Source of the DNA: Pseudonocardia kunmingensis
GTDB taxonomy: Bacteria > Actinomycetota > Actinomycetes > Mycobacteriales > Pseudonocardiaceae
NCBI RefSeq assembly: GCF_006716445.1
Contig: NZ_VFPA01000002.1
Span: forward strand, 620,001 to 684,000
Direction: 5' to 3'
Length of the DNA stretch: 64,000 nucleotides
In this document: piece after piece, positions 51,780-59,870 of the stretch
Layout: the number at the start of each line of letters is the position of its first letter
How positions within the stretch are numbered: the first letter of the stretch is position 1
Position numbers and translations under genes: made by a program
The notes under the pieces: model-generated
The model's database searches: none
Seen by the model: only the letters and a program-made list of their open reading frames with translations
Told to the model about the DNA's origin: nothing

Positions 51780-52760
51780 ATGGAGTACGTCAGGCTGGGC
51801 CGCACCGGACTCGAGGTGTCTCGGCTCGCACTCGGATGCATGAGCTATGGCGAGCCCACGCGCGAGCGCCACGAGTGGACCCTCGGTGAGGAGGCGAGCC
51901 GGCCGTTCCTGCGGCGGGCGCTCGACCTCGGCGTCACCTTCTTCGACACCGCCAACGAGTACTCGGCGGGCAGCAGCGAGGAGATCCTCGGTCGGGCCCT
52001 GCTCGAGTACGCCCGCCGGGACGAGGTCGTGGTCGCCACGAAGGTCTACACGCCGTGGCGCTCGGGTCCGAACGGCGGCGGTCTGTCGCGCAAGGCGATC
52101 ATGACCGCGATCGAAGACAGTCTGCGCAGGCTCGGCACCGACCACGTCGACCTCTATCAGATCCACCGGTGGGACCCGCACACCCCGATCGAGGAGACGC
52201 TCGAGGCGCTGCACGACCTGGTGCGCGCGGGCAAGGTCCGCTACCTCGGGGCGTCGTCCATGTACGCCTGGCAGTTCGCCAAGGCGCTCTACACCGCGGA
52301 CCTGCACGGCTGGACCCGCTTCGTCAGCATGCAGAACCACTACAACCTGATCCACCGCGAGGAGGAACGGGAGATGATCCCGTTCTGCCGGGACCAGGGG
52401 ATCGGGGTCCTCCCGTGGAGCCCGCTCGCACGCGGCAGGCTCACCCGGGACTGGGACGAGCAGACCGAACGCTCGACGGCCGATCGGTTCGGCGCGGCCC
52501 TCTACCGCCGCACCGACGACGCCGACCGCGTCGTCGCGGAGCGGGTCGCCGAGATCGCGGAGAAGCGCGGGGTGCCGCGCGCGCAGGTGGCCCTGGCCTG
52601 GGTGGCGGGCACACCGGGCGTCACGGCGCCGATCGTCGGTGCGACGAAGCCCCACCATCTCGAGGACGCCGTCGCGGCCCTGGACCTGGAGCTCACCGCC
52701 GAGGAGCGGACGGTGCTGGAGGAGCCCTACGTGCCGCACCCCGTCGTCGGATTCCGCTGA
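51780..52760 (+). CDS. Aldo/keto reductase
   Basis: 326 aa, (beta/alpha)8 AKR. Catalytic tetrad Asp56, Tyr61, Lys88 and His129 (FFDTANEYSAG, ATK, QIHRWD). Cofactor-binding end VAPIVGATKPHHLEDAVAAL-like (TAPIVGATKPHHLEDAVA). Closest to the YakC/AKR11-13-type soluble reductases. CCCAGGGAG before ATG. NADPH-dependent carbonyl reduction or the reverse; may make or use the aldehyde/alcohol handled by the aldehyde dehydrogenase at 40818. Followed by gene relics. Confidence 0.9.
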   Translation: MEYVRLGRTGLEVSRLALGCMSYGEPTRERHEWTLGEEASRPFLRRALDLGVTFFDTANEYSAGSSEEILGRALLEYARRDEVVVATKVYTPWRSGPNGGGLSRKAIMTAIEDSLRRLGTDHVDLYQIHRWDPHTPIEETLEALHDLVRAGKVRYLGASSMYAWQFAKALYTADLHGWTRFVSMQNHYNLIHREEEREMIPFCRDQGIGVLPWSPLARGRLTRDWDEQTERSTADRFGAALYRRTDDADRVVAERVAEIAEKRGVPRAQVALAWVAGTPGVTAPIVGATKPHHLEDAVAALDLELTAEERTVLEEPYVPHPVVGFR

Positions 52761-52795
52761 CACGCAACCCACGGCGGCTGCGCGCCCGGCGTGGC

Positions 52796-52869
52796 TCAGT
52801 ACCCGCCGCCGCCGGCGATGTTCAGCGCGAACTCGGTGTACTCCCCGCGCGATGCTCACGCTCATCTCG
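52796..52869 (-). pseudogene. C-terminal scrap of a TetR gene
   Basis: Reading the minus strand, EMSVSIAR is followed after a deletion by EYTEFALNIAGGGGY and a stop. Both pieces match the C-terminus of the TetR proteins at 17036 and 17661 (EMSVSIARWF..., EYTEFALSIVGVGQA), but the 15-20 residues normally between them are gone. A remnant of a third paralogue of that TetR pair. Confidence 0.7.
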
Positions 52870-52935
52870 GCGGTGCGTCGCGGACACCAGCCCCGCCCGG
52901 GGTGTTCCGTTCGAGCGCGCCGCGCTGCCGGCGAT

Positions 52936-53016
52936 GCCCGAGAGCTCGTGTCCGACGAGGCGAAGTTCGTGACGGGGATCCAGCTCCCGCTGGACGCGGG
53001 CTTCTCAGTCCGCTGA
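52936..53016 (+). pseudogene. C-terminal scrap of an SDR gene
   Basis: Reads LVSDEAKFVTGIQLPLDAGF, then SVR and a stop. This is the SDR C-terminal signature (ASDEAxFVTGxxLPVDGGF). Upstream, the frame is not SDR-like, so the rest has been lost. The last 12 bp overlap the end of the convergent isochorismatase-fold gene. Confidence 0.7.
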
Positions 53017-53727
53017 TCGTTCTGAGTGGCGCCTCATCGTTGCCTGGCCCGCGCTCGTATGTAGCTGACAGCGATCACCCGTGGAGACGAGGTCAGCTCG
53101 GAGCGCCTCCGCAGGCTCCAGTGCGGCGGTGACCTCGGCCGCGGTGGTGACGGTGGCCAGCAACGGGACGATATTCCTGATCTGGAAGTCGTGGATCTCG
53201 CGGGAGCTGCCCGCGACGCAGTCCTCCGGCACGACCGCGGTGAAGCCGCGGTTGACGGCCTCCAGGCAGGTGCCGGGGATGCCCACGTTGGTCGAGACCC
53301 CGGTGACGAGCACCGTCTGCACGCCGCGCTCCCGCAGCACGGGTTCCAGCTCGGTTCCGTGGAACGGCGAGAGCCCGTGGACCCTGCGCGACACGTAGTC
53401 CTGCGGCCGCGGGGCGAGCTCGGGATGGATCTCCGCGTCCAACTGGCCCTCGACGCAGGACCCGCGCTTGGAGAGGGCGCCGAGCAGCAGGCAGGACGGC
53501 GTCGTGCCCACGCGGTCCGGGCGCAGCACCATCGTCGAGTGCACGACGAGTATCCCGGTCTGCCGGCAGGCCTCCGCGAGCGCCGCGATGCGGGCCACGA
53601 CACCGCGCTCGCGGATCTGGCCGACCAGACCGTCGTTGTGGCTGAAGTCGCCGTTGATCATGGCGTTCTGGCACTCGTTGATGATCAGTGCAGCGCGCTC
53701 GCCGCGGTCGAGCCCACGTACTCCCAT
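53005..53727 (-). CDS. Isochorismatase-fold protein lacking the cysteine-hydrolase triad
   Basis: 240 aa, isochorismatase-like fold (ALIINECQNAMINGDFSH, ILVVHSTMVLRPDR, VTGVSTNVGIPGTCLEAVNR). Cysteine hydrolases of this fold use Asp-Lys-Cys; here Glu18 replaces Asp, Arg114/115 the Lys, and Gly149 the Cys (TNVGIP in place of TNVCV). Gly at the Cys position is known in true isochorismatases, but those keep Asp and Lys, so the chemistry is unclear. About 25 C-terminal residues run into the SDR relic and are probably a fused, non-native tail. Divergent from the acyl-CoA dehydrogenase. Confidence 0.82.
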   Translation of the reverse strand: MGVRGLDRGERAALIINECQNAMINGDFSHNDGLVGQIRERGVVARIAALAEACRQTGILVVHSTMVLRPDRVGTTPSCLLLGALSKRGSCVEGQLDAEIHPELAPRPQDYVSRRVHGLSPFHGTELEPVLRERGVQTVLVTGVSTNVGIPGTCLEAVNRGFTAVVPEDCVAGSSREIHDFQIRNIVPLLATVTTAAEVTAALEPAEALRADLVSTGDRCQLHTSAGQATMRRHSERSAD

Positions 53728-53780
53728 GGTGCTGCCTCCCCCCGTGACCCCGGACGCTTGACGGAGTCCCCGACGGCGAC

Positions 53781-53806
53781 TCTAATTCAGGAACCTTATT
53801 ATACGG
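53781..53806. promoter_or_regulatory. AT-rich divergent promoter patch
   Basis: TCTAATTCAG and CTTATTATACGGAA are sharply AT-rich in the 129-bp gap between the isochorismatase-fold gene (minus) and the acyl-CoA dehydrogenase (plus). TTATTATAC is a plausible -10 region toward the dehydrogenase. No exact palindrome. Confidence 0.4.
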
Positions 53807-53856
53807 AAGTGATCTCGTCCGGCCGCGGCGCCGGCCGGACGAGGAGGGGACGACCG

Positions 53857-55005
53857 ATGCGACGCAGCCTGTTCGAGGTCGACCACGAGGCGTTCCGCGA
53901 GACCGTCCGCACCTTCGTGGCGAAGGAGATCGTGCCCCACCACTCCGGGTGGGAGGCCGCGGGCGTCGTGCCGCGCGAGATGTTCGCCGCCGCAGGGGCG
54001 CAGGGCCTGCTCGGCATGGCCGTTCCAGAGGAGTACGGCGGGGGAGGGGCACCGGACTTCCGGTTCAACGCCGTGCTCGCCGAGGAACTCATGCGTGCCG
54101 GGGTCACCGGCTCGGGCAACGGGTTGACGCTGCAGAACGATGTCTGTCTGCCGTACGTCCTCGACCTGGCCACCGACGAGCAGAAGGCTCGCTGGCTACC
54201 CGGGATCGCCTCCGGTGAGCTCGTCACGGCGATCGCGATGACCGAGCCCGCTACCGGTTCCGACCTGGGTTCGATCGCCACCACGGCGCGGCGCGACGGC
54301 GAGCACTACATCGTCAACGGCGCCAAGACCTTCATCACCAACGGGATCAACGCAGACCTGGTGATCGCCGCGGTGAAGACCGACCCGACGCAGCGGCACA
54401 AGGGCATGAGCCTGCTGGTGATCGAACGCGGCATGGTGGGGTTCGAGCGGGGCCGCAATCTCGACAAGCTCGGCCAGCACGCTCAGGACACCGCGGAGCT
54501 CTCGTTCACCGACGTACGGGTGCCGGTGACGAACCTGCTGGGAGTGGAGGGCCGCGCGTTCGCCCACCTCGTCGACCGGTTGCCTCAGGAGCGGCTCGGG
54601 ATCGCCGTCGCCGCGACGGCCGCCGCCGCGACCGCGCTGGAGTGGACGCTGGAGTATGTCCGCGATCGCGCCGCGTTCGGGCAGCCGATCGGATCGTTCC
54701 AGAACTCGCGGTTCGTCATGGCCGAGATCGCCACCGAGGTCGACATCGCCCAGCACTACGTCGACGACTGCATCCGCGCGCTGAACGCCGGTGAGCTCTC
54801 GGCCGTCGACGCCGCCAAGGCCAAGTGGTGGTGCACCGAGCTGCAGGGCCGTGTCGTCGACCGGTGCCTGCAGCTGCACGGCGGTTACGGGTACATGAAT
54901 GAGTACCCCATCGCCCGCGCCTACGCCGACGCCCGGGTCACCCGGATCTACGGCGGGACCACCGAGATCATGAAGGAGGTCGTGGGCCGCGACCTCGGGC
55001 TCTGA
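53857..55005 (+). CDS. Acyl-CoA dehydrogenase (FadE type)
   Basis: 382 aa. Family motifs AIAMTEPATGSDLGSIATTA, NGAKTFITNGINADLVIAAV, YVRDRAAFGQPIGSFQNSRF and the C-terminal RIYGGTTEIMKEVVGR. The medium-chain catalytic Glu position is Gly (IYGGTTEI), as in many actinobacterial FadE proteins where the base lies in another helix. GAGGAGGGGA just before ATG 53857. Converges on the DUF35/thiolase-like pair, with which it could form a beta-oxidation-like or side-chain-degrading set. Substrate not determined. Confidence 0.92.
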   Translation: MRRSLFEVDHEAFRETVRTFVAKEIVPHHSGWEAAGVVPREMFAAAGAQGLLGMAVPEEYGGGGAPDFRFNAVLAEELMRAGVTGSGNGLTLQNDVCLPYVLDLATDEQKARWLPGIASGELVTAIAMTEPATGSDLGSIATTARRDGEHYIVNGAKTFITNGINADLVIAAVKTDPTQRHKGMSLLVIERGMVGFERGRNLDKLGQHAQDTAELSFTDVRVPVTNLLGVEGRAFAHLVDRLPQERLGIAVAATAAAATALEWTLEYVRDRAAFGQPIGSFQNSRFVMAEIATEVDIAQHYVDDCIRALNAGELSAVDAAKAKWWCTELQGRVVDRCLQLHGGYGYMNEYPIARAYADARVTRIYGGTTEIMKEVVGRDLGL

Positions 55006-55098
55006 TCACGGCAGGGCGACCGCGACCACCCCGGACACGCCCCACCGGGTCGTAGGCGGCTCGCCGACTGTGTGCTGCTGATGCTGCGGGGTCGGGGT

Positions 55099-55128
55099 GC
55101 GTCGCCGGTCGCCTCGCGTCGCCGGTCG
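55099..55128. repeat. 13-bp direct repeat GCGTCGCCGGTCG, two copies
   Basis: Copies at 55099-55111 and 55116-55128 (17-bp period) in the 123-bp gap between convergent genes. The second copy touches the stop codon of the DUF35 gene. Could be chance in GC-rich DNA or a small duplication; function unknown. Confidence 0.5.
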
Positions 55129-55560
55129 TCAGGGCACCGGGCGGAAGAGGGGGAGCTTCCAGCCGTCGGCGATCGGGGAGAAGAGGACCAGCACCTCCAT
55201 GCCGATGTGCACGTCGGCCGGGTCGACGTCGACGATGTCGCTGACGAGCCGCGCGCCCGGCGCGTCGGGGAGGTCGAGCACGGCCGGGACCAGCGTGATG
55301 TCCGGGAGCCCCGGGAAGCCGTGCACCACCGAGAAGCTGAACACAGTGGCCCGCCCGGACAGGTGGACCCAGTCGACGGAGGTGGACTGGCAGTTCGGGC
55401 AGAACGGTGTGGGTGGCAGGCGGAACGTGGCGCAGTCGGCGCACTTCGGTGCGACGAGCCGGTCTTCCTGCGCGGCCTTCCAGAACGGTTCGGTGGACGG
55501 GTCGGTGGTGATGTGGACCTGCTCGCCGGGCAGGGCGGTCGCGAGAGCGGGGGTGGTCAT
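55129..55560 (-). CDS. DUF35 OB-fold / zinc-ribbon protein, aldolase partner
   Basis: 143 aa. Zinc ribbon Cys40-x2-Cys43 and Cys54-x2-Cys57, then an OB fold (SGRATVFSFSVVHGFPGLPD, GMEVLVLFSPIADGWKLPLF). ATG overlaps the thiolase-like stop (ATGA 55557-55560). DUF35 proteins bind and activate thiolase-like lipid-transfer proteins; in actinobacterial steroid side-chain degradation the DUF35 domain of ChsH2 pairs with the aldolase Ltp2. This gene with the next one looks like such a pair. Confidence 0.88.
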   Translation of the reverse strand: MTTPALATALPGEQVHITTDPSTEPFWKAAQEDRLVAPKCADCATFRLPPTPFCPNCQSTSVDWVHLSGRATVFSFSVVHGFPGLPDITLVPAVLDLPDAPGARLVSDIVDVDPADVHIGMEVLVLFSPIADGWKLPLFRPVP

Positions 55561-56744
55561 GCTGCCTTCCCGAGGATGAGGCCGGAGACCGGCAGGGCGG
55601 CGGGGCCGCCGGTGACGAGGGCGAGTTCGGCGTCGGCGACCTGGTTGATGGCGGTGCCACGCATCTGCTCCACGGCTTCCTTCACGTGGGTCATGCCGAT
55701 GATGTAGGCCTCGGACAGCTGACCGCCGTGGGTGTTGACCGGGATGGTGCCGCTCTTGTAGCGGATGGCGCCGGATTCGACGAAGGGCCCGCCTTCGCCC
55801 TTCTTGCAGAAGCCGTAGTCCTCGAGCTGCATGAGGACCATGGGCGAGAAGTGGTCGTAGAGCAGGGCGACGTCGATGTCCTCGGGGCCGACGTCGGCGC
55901 GCTGATAGAGGTGCTTCGCCACCGGCGCGTGGCCGGAGGAGGCGAACGTCTCCTGGGGCATGCCGAACCAGCCGAAGGCACGCCCCCAGTCGCGGTGCCC
56001 GCCGTGCGCGGCGGCGACGACCGGCACCGGGCGCTGCTTGAGGTCCTTGGCCCGGTCGGCGCTGGTCGTGACGACGGCGACGGCGCCGTCGGTCTCCAGG
56101 CAGAAGTCGAGGAGGCACAGCGGCTCGGCGATCATCCGCGCGTCCCAGTAATCGTCGAGGGTCAGCGGCTCGCGCTTGATCGCCTTGGGCCGGTTGGCGG
56201 CGTTCGCGCGCTGGGAGAGTGCGATCTCGGCGAAGGCGTCGCGGCGGGTGCCGTAATCGTGCATGTGCCTGCGGGTGAGCACGGACATCAGATGTCCCGG
56301 CCCGGACAGTCCGGAGGGCTGCAGGAACGAGTTCATCGGACTGGGCGGGACGGCGGCGAACACACTGCCGAGGCGCTGCTTGGCCTGCTGCAGCGCCATC
56401 ACCGTGACGACCACGTTCGCGTCGCCTGCCACGATCGCAGCGCGCGCGAGGCCGATCGAACCTGCCGAGCCGCCACCACCGGAGGTCAGCGTGGCACTGA
56501 AGGTGACCTCCGGGATGCCGAGGGTCTCCATGAACTGCGCGGTGTCCATCGACTGCCCGTAGCCGGCGCCCGCGCTGGAGTAGTAGGCGAACCCGTCGAT
56601 GTCCTTCACGTTCAGCCCGGCGTCCTCGCACGCGGCGATGATGGCCGTGCCGGCGAGCTCGGTGATCGTCTGCGGCGCCGACTCGCCGCGGCGGTAGTAC
56701 GGGGTGGCCCCCACGCCGACGATGGCCACGTCGCGCGGGCTCAA
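55557..56744 (-). CDS. Thiolase-like lipid-transfer protein without nucleophilic Cys (Ltp2-type aldolase candidate)
   Basis: 395 aa from the TTG start (SPRDVAIVGVGATPYYRRGE). A longer frame exists, but its extra N-terminus is not thiolase-like and GAGG lies 7-8 nt before the TTG. In the nucleophile segment (about residues 83-92, SATLTSGGGG) no cysteine is present, whereas the thiolase at 391 has NACATG. Cys-less thiolase-like proteins that pair with DUF35 include Ltp2, a retro-aldolase that acts on a hydroxyacyl-CoA and uses tyrosines; DHFSPMVLMQLEDYGF carries a candidate Tyr. Aldol cleavage rather than thiolysis is therefore my inference. Confidence 0.85.
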   Translation of the reverse strand: MSPRDVAIVGVGATPYYRRGESAPQTITELAGTAIIAACEDAGLNVKDIDGFAYYSSAGAGYGQSMDTAQFMETLGIPEVTFSATLTSGGGGSAGSIGLARAAIVAGDANVVVTVMALQQAKQRLGSVFAAVPPSPMNSFLQPSGLSGPGHLMSVLTRRHMHDYGTRRDAFAEIALSQRANAANRPKAIKREPLTLDDYWDARMIAEPLCLLDFCLETDGAVAVVTTSADRAKDLKQRPVPVVAAAHGGHRDWGRAFGWFGMPQETFASSGHAPVAKHLYQRADVGPEDIDVALLYDHFSPMVLMQLEDYGFCKKGEGGPFVESGAIRYKSGTIPVNTHGGQLSEAYIIGMTHVKEAVEQMRGTAINQVADAELALVTGGPAALPVSGLILGKAA

Positions 56745-57062
56745 CGTCGTGCCTCGCTCGTGCAGTGGTCCGCCATCGTTGGCCTCCGTCTTCGTCGTCG
56801 AACGCTCGAGCAGGCAGTGGTCGCCGTGATGTGTGGTCGGGACCGACCTGCCGCCATGGTCGTGTGCAGCCATGAGGCTGTCAACTGGGCGAGGATCGAT
56901 TCCTAATACCGTTCTTGGTTCGGGTGGGCCTCGACGGGCGCAACCGGCGCGCGGGACCTGCAATGTGTGCTCTAGTCGTATACTCTTCTCGTGTATCGGC
57001 CGTCACACGGTGAGTCGTGGTTCGGCCGTTACTGCAGGACGAGATCCACGGAGGGTGCCGCG
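56745..57062. other. 318-bp divergent regulatory region
   Basis: No gene. Separates the Cys-less thiolase-like gene (minus) from the 103-aa gene (plus). The AT-rich stretch near 56964-56990 (GTCGTATACTC...GTGTATCGG) is the likely plus-strand promoter and a rough palindrome. The minus-strand side shows nothing distinctive. Confidence 0.5.
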
Positions 57063-57374
57063 ATGAAGCTGCGCGTTGGGCAGACGCTCGCCAGCACGGT
57101 CGACGCGACGACGGTGATCGTCGTGCGCTGGCCGGGGGATGACTTGGAGATCACCTGCGGTGGCGCGCGCATGGTGGACCCGCGGGGCCCGGAAGCGGGA
57201 ACGACCGGCGTGGCCGACCCGGGCCAGCTGGGCGGTTCCCGGCTCGGCAAGCGGTACGCCGACGACGAGCTCGGAGTGGAGTTCCTGTGCACGAAGGCCG
57301 GTGAGGGCACGCTTGCCGTCAACGGCTCTCCGTTGCCCGTGAAGGACGCCAAGCCGCTGCCGGCGTCGGACTGA
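57063..57374 (+). CDS. Small protein of unknown function
   Basis: 103 aa (MKLRVGQTLASTVDATTVIV...). Beta-rich pattern with two separate cysteines (EITCGG, EFLCTKAGEG), which are too far apart for a classic zinc ribbon. No signal peptide or membrane segment. ATG 57063 follows GGAGGGTGCCGCG. First gene of a plus-strand run with an AMP-forming ligase 18 bp downstream, so it may be a carrier or accessory protein for that ligase. I do not recognise a family. Confidence 0.6.
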   Translation: MKLRVGQTLASTVDATTVIVVRWPGDDLEITCGGARMVDPRGPEAGTTGVADPGQLGGSRLGKRYADDELGVEFLCTKAGEGTLAVNGSPLPVKDAKPLPASD

Positions 57375-57392
57375 GCTCGAGCTGATCCGCGG

Positions 57393-58883
57393 ATGAACGT
57401 CACGATGCTGCTGGACATGGCGGCCGACGGCTGCGGCGACCGGGTCGTGGTCGGGCGCCGCCAGGACGGCCTGACCGCCTCGCGGCTGCGGGACCTGTCG
57501 CTCGGCGGCGGGCAGGTGGTGCGCGAGGCAGGCGTCGACGCGATCGTCTACCTGGCGGTCAACGGCCCGGCGTTCCCGGTTGCCCTGTTCGCCGCTGCGC
57601 GGGCCGGGGTCCCGTTGGTGCCGGTGAACTACCGGCTCGGGCGCGAGCAGCTCGACGCGTTGCTGGCCAACCACCCCCGTGCGCTGGGGATCGCGGAACC
57701 GGAGCAGGCCGGGGCGCTGGCCCGGGCGGGCCTGGCCGTGCGCAGCCCTGCGGAGTGGATGGAGGCCGCGGCAGGCGCAATCGACGCCGCGGCCGAGGAG
57801 GAGCCGGCCGACCCGGACGGCACCGCGGTGCTGATCTACACCAGCGGCACGACGTCCGCGCCCAAGGGCGTGGTGCTGCGGCACCACAACCTGGTCTCCT
57901 ACGTGCTGGGCACGGTGGAGTTCGCCGCCGCGGACGCCGACGAGGCGGCGCTGATGAGCGTGCCGCCCTACCACATCGCGGCCGTCTCGAACGTGCTCAC
58001 GAACCTCTATACCGGACGCCGGTCGTTGACCCTGGAGCAGTTCACTCCGGAGAGCTGGCTGGGGCTGGTGCGCGAGCAGGGCATCACCAACGCGATGGTC
58101 GTGCCCACCATGCTCGCCCGGATCATGGACACCGACGGGATCGACCGGTCGGTGCCGTCGTTGCGGGCGCTGGCCTACGGCGGCGCGAAGATGCCGCTGC
58201 GGGTGATCGAGACGGCGCTGCGGGAGTGGCCGCACGTGGGGTTCGTGAACGCCTACGGTCTCACCGAGACCAGCTCGACCATCTCGGTGCTCGGCCCCGA
58301 CGAGCACCGGGCCGCGATCGCCGACGACGACCCCGGGGTCCGGGGCCGGCTCGCTTCGGCCGGTCGGGCGGTGCCGGGTATCGAGATCGAGGTCCGTGAC
58401 GCCTACGGCGACGCGGTGCCGGCGGACATGCCCGGGCAGATCTGGGTCCGCGGCGAGCAGGTCTCCGGCGAGTACGCCGGGCAGGGCTCCTCCGTGGACG
58501 AGCGCGGGTTCTTCTATACCCGCGACCAGGGTCGCCTCGACGCCGAGGGCTACCTGTACGTCGAGGGCCGGGTCGACGACACGATCATCCGCGGTGCCGA
58601 GAACATCGCCCCTGCCGAGATCGAGGACGTCCTGCTGCGCCACCCCGACGTGCTCGACGCCGTCGTCGTCGGTGTCCCGGACGACGAGTGGGGCCAGCGC
58701 ATCGAGGCCGTCATCGTGCCGAGGCCCGGGACGGCGGTCGACCCCGAGGCGCTGCGCGCCTGGATCCGTGGACAGCTGCGCGGGTCGAGGACGCCGGATC
58801 GGATCGTCTGCTGGCCAGAGCTCCCGCGCACCCCGACGGGCAAGCTGGTGCGCCGCGACATCGTCGCCGAGCTCACGGCCTGA
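57393..58883 (+). CDS. AMP-forming acyl-CoA synthetase/ligase
   Basis: 496 aa, ANL superfamily. P-loop IYTSGTTSAPKG near 148, A5 motif NAYGLTETSS, hinge FYTRDQGRLDAEGYLYVEGR and C-terminal Lys in RTPTGKLVRR. ATG 57393 with no strong ribosome site. Related to long-chain and aryl acid CoA ligases. Upstream 103-aa gene and downstream LLM oxidoreductase, SDR and APH-fold genes share the strand. Substrate unknown; the ligase gene at 20598 is a different type. Confidence 0.9.
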   Translation: MNVTMLLDMAADGCGDRVVVGRRQDGLTASRLRDLSLGGGQVVREAGVDAIVYLAVNGPAFPVALFAAARAGVPLVPVNYRLGREQLDALLANHPRALGIAEPEQAGALARAGLAVRSPAEWMEAAAGAIDAAAEEEPADPDGTAVLIYTSGTTSAPKGVVLRHHNLVSYVLGTVEFAAADADEAALMSVPPYHIAAVSNVLTNLYTGRRSLTLEQFTPESWLGLVREQGITNAMVVPTMLARIMDTDGIDRSVPSLRALAYGGAKMPLRVIETALREWPHVGFVNAYGLTETSSTISVLGPDEHRAAIADDDPGVRGRLASAGRAVPGIEIEVRDAYGDAVPADMPGQIWVRGEQVSGEYAGQGSSVDERGFFYTRDQGRLDAEGYLYVEGRVDDTIIRGAENIAPAEIEDVLLRHPDVLDAVVVGVPDDEWGQRIEAVIVPRPGTAVDPEALRAWIRGQLRGSRTPDRIVCWPELPRTPTGKLVRRDIVAELTA

Positions 58884-58916
58884 ACCCAGCCATCGATGAA
58901 GGACCCAGGAGGATTC

Positions 58917-59837
58917 GTGCGCTTCACCGCTGAGCATCCCGTCGGGCAGCAGGGTTGTGCCCCGCAGCTGTATCAGGGCGACGGGCTCGCGCGCTTCGCC
59001 CGGGCCACCGAGGACGCGGGCTTCGGTGCGCTGGCCTTCACCGAGCACCCCGCTCCCTCGTTGAAGTGGCTGGAGCGGGGTGGCCACGCCAGCCTCGACC
59101 CGCTCGCCGCGCTGGCCTTCTGCGCCGCGGCCACCACCCGGCTACGACTGCTGACCTACCTGCTCGTGCTGCCCTACCGCAACCCGCTGCTGTTGGCCAA
59201 GACGATCGCCACGGTGGACCAGCTCTCCGGTGGGCGGCTCACCATCGGTGCCGGGAGCGGGTACCTGCGATCGGAGTTCGGCGCGCTCGGGGTGGAGTTC
59301 GAGGAGCGCGGCGCCCTGCTCGACGAAGCGCTCGACGTGTTGCGCGAGCTGTGGACGGGGGAGTCCTACGTGGGCGAGGGCCGGCACTTCACGGCGCGCG
59401 GGCAGGTGAGCGTGCCCGGACCGGTGCAGCTTCCGCACCCACCCGTGTGGCTCGGCGGCAACGGCCGCAACGCTCGTCGCAGGGTCGCCAGGACTGCGCA
59501 AGGCTGGGCCCCCTTGCTCATCGGCGACGAGGCGGCGGCCACGACCCGTACCGCCGCTCTGAAATCCCCGGCCGAGCTCAAGGACGCGGTCGACGAGCTG
59601 CGCGAGATGCTGGCGGACGCCGGCCGCGACCCGGCCACCGTCGACGTGCAGGTGCAGTCGCGGCAGAGCGACTTCCCCGGTAAGCCCGGCGGATCGCTCG
59701 AGGAGCACCGCCACCACGTCGGCGAGCTGGCCGAGGCCGGGGTGACCTGGTTCGTCGTGCGCACGTCCGGTGCCGACGTCGGTGCGGCCTGCGACGCCCT
59801 TGCGGCATACGGGCGCGACGTGATCAACGCAGGTTGA
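58917..59837 (+). CDS. LLM-class flavin (F420-type) oxidoreductase
   Basis: 306 aa, luciferase-like (beta/alpha)8 fold. Blocks GFGALAFTEHPAPSLKWLER, LLTYLLVLPYRNPLLLAKTI, LSGGRLTIGAGSGYLRSEF, DPLAALAFCAAAT, and PPVWLGGNGRNARRRVARTA. The family in actinomycetes mostly uses F420H2/F420; FMN cannot be excluded. GTG 58917 chosen over the upstream ATG (58896) because AGGAGG lies 4-5 bp before the GTG. Next in line after the ligase and before an SDR, so it likely reduces or oxidises an intermediate of the CoA-activated substrate. Confidence 0.9.
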   Translation: MRFTAEHPVGQQGCAPQLYQGDGLARFARATEDAGFGALAFTEHPAPSLKWLERGGHASLDPLAALAFCAAATTRLRLLTYLLVLPYRNPLLLAKTIATVDQLSGGRLTIGAGSGYLRSEFGALGVEFEERGALLDEALDVLRELWTGESYVGEGRHFTARGQVSVPGPVQLPHPPVWLGGNGRNARRRVARTAQGWAPLLIGDEAAATTRTAALKSPAELKDAVDELREMLADAGRDPATVDVQVQSRQSDFPGKPGGSLEEHRHHVGELAEAGVTWFVVRTSGADVGAACDALAAYGRDVINAG

Positions 59838-59870
59838 GGCCAGCCGGCCCGGACAACGAGAGGAGGCGCC

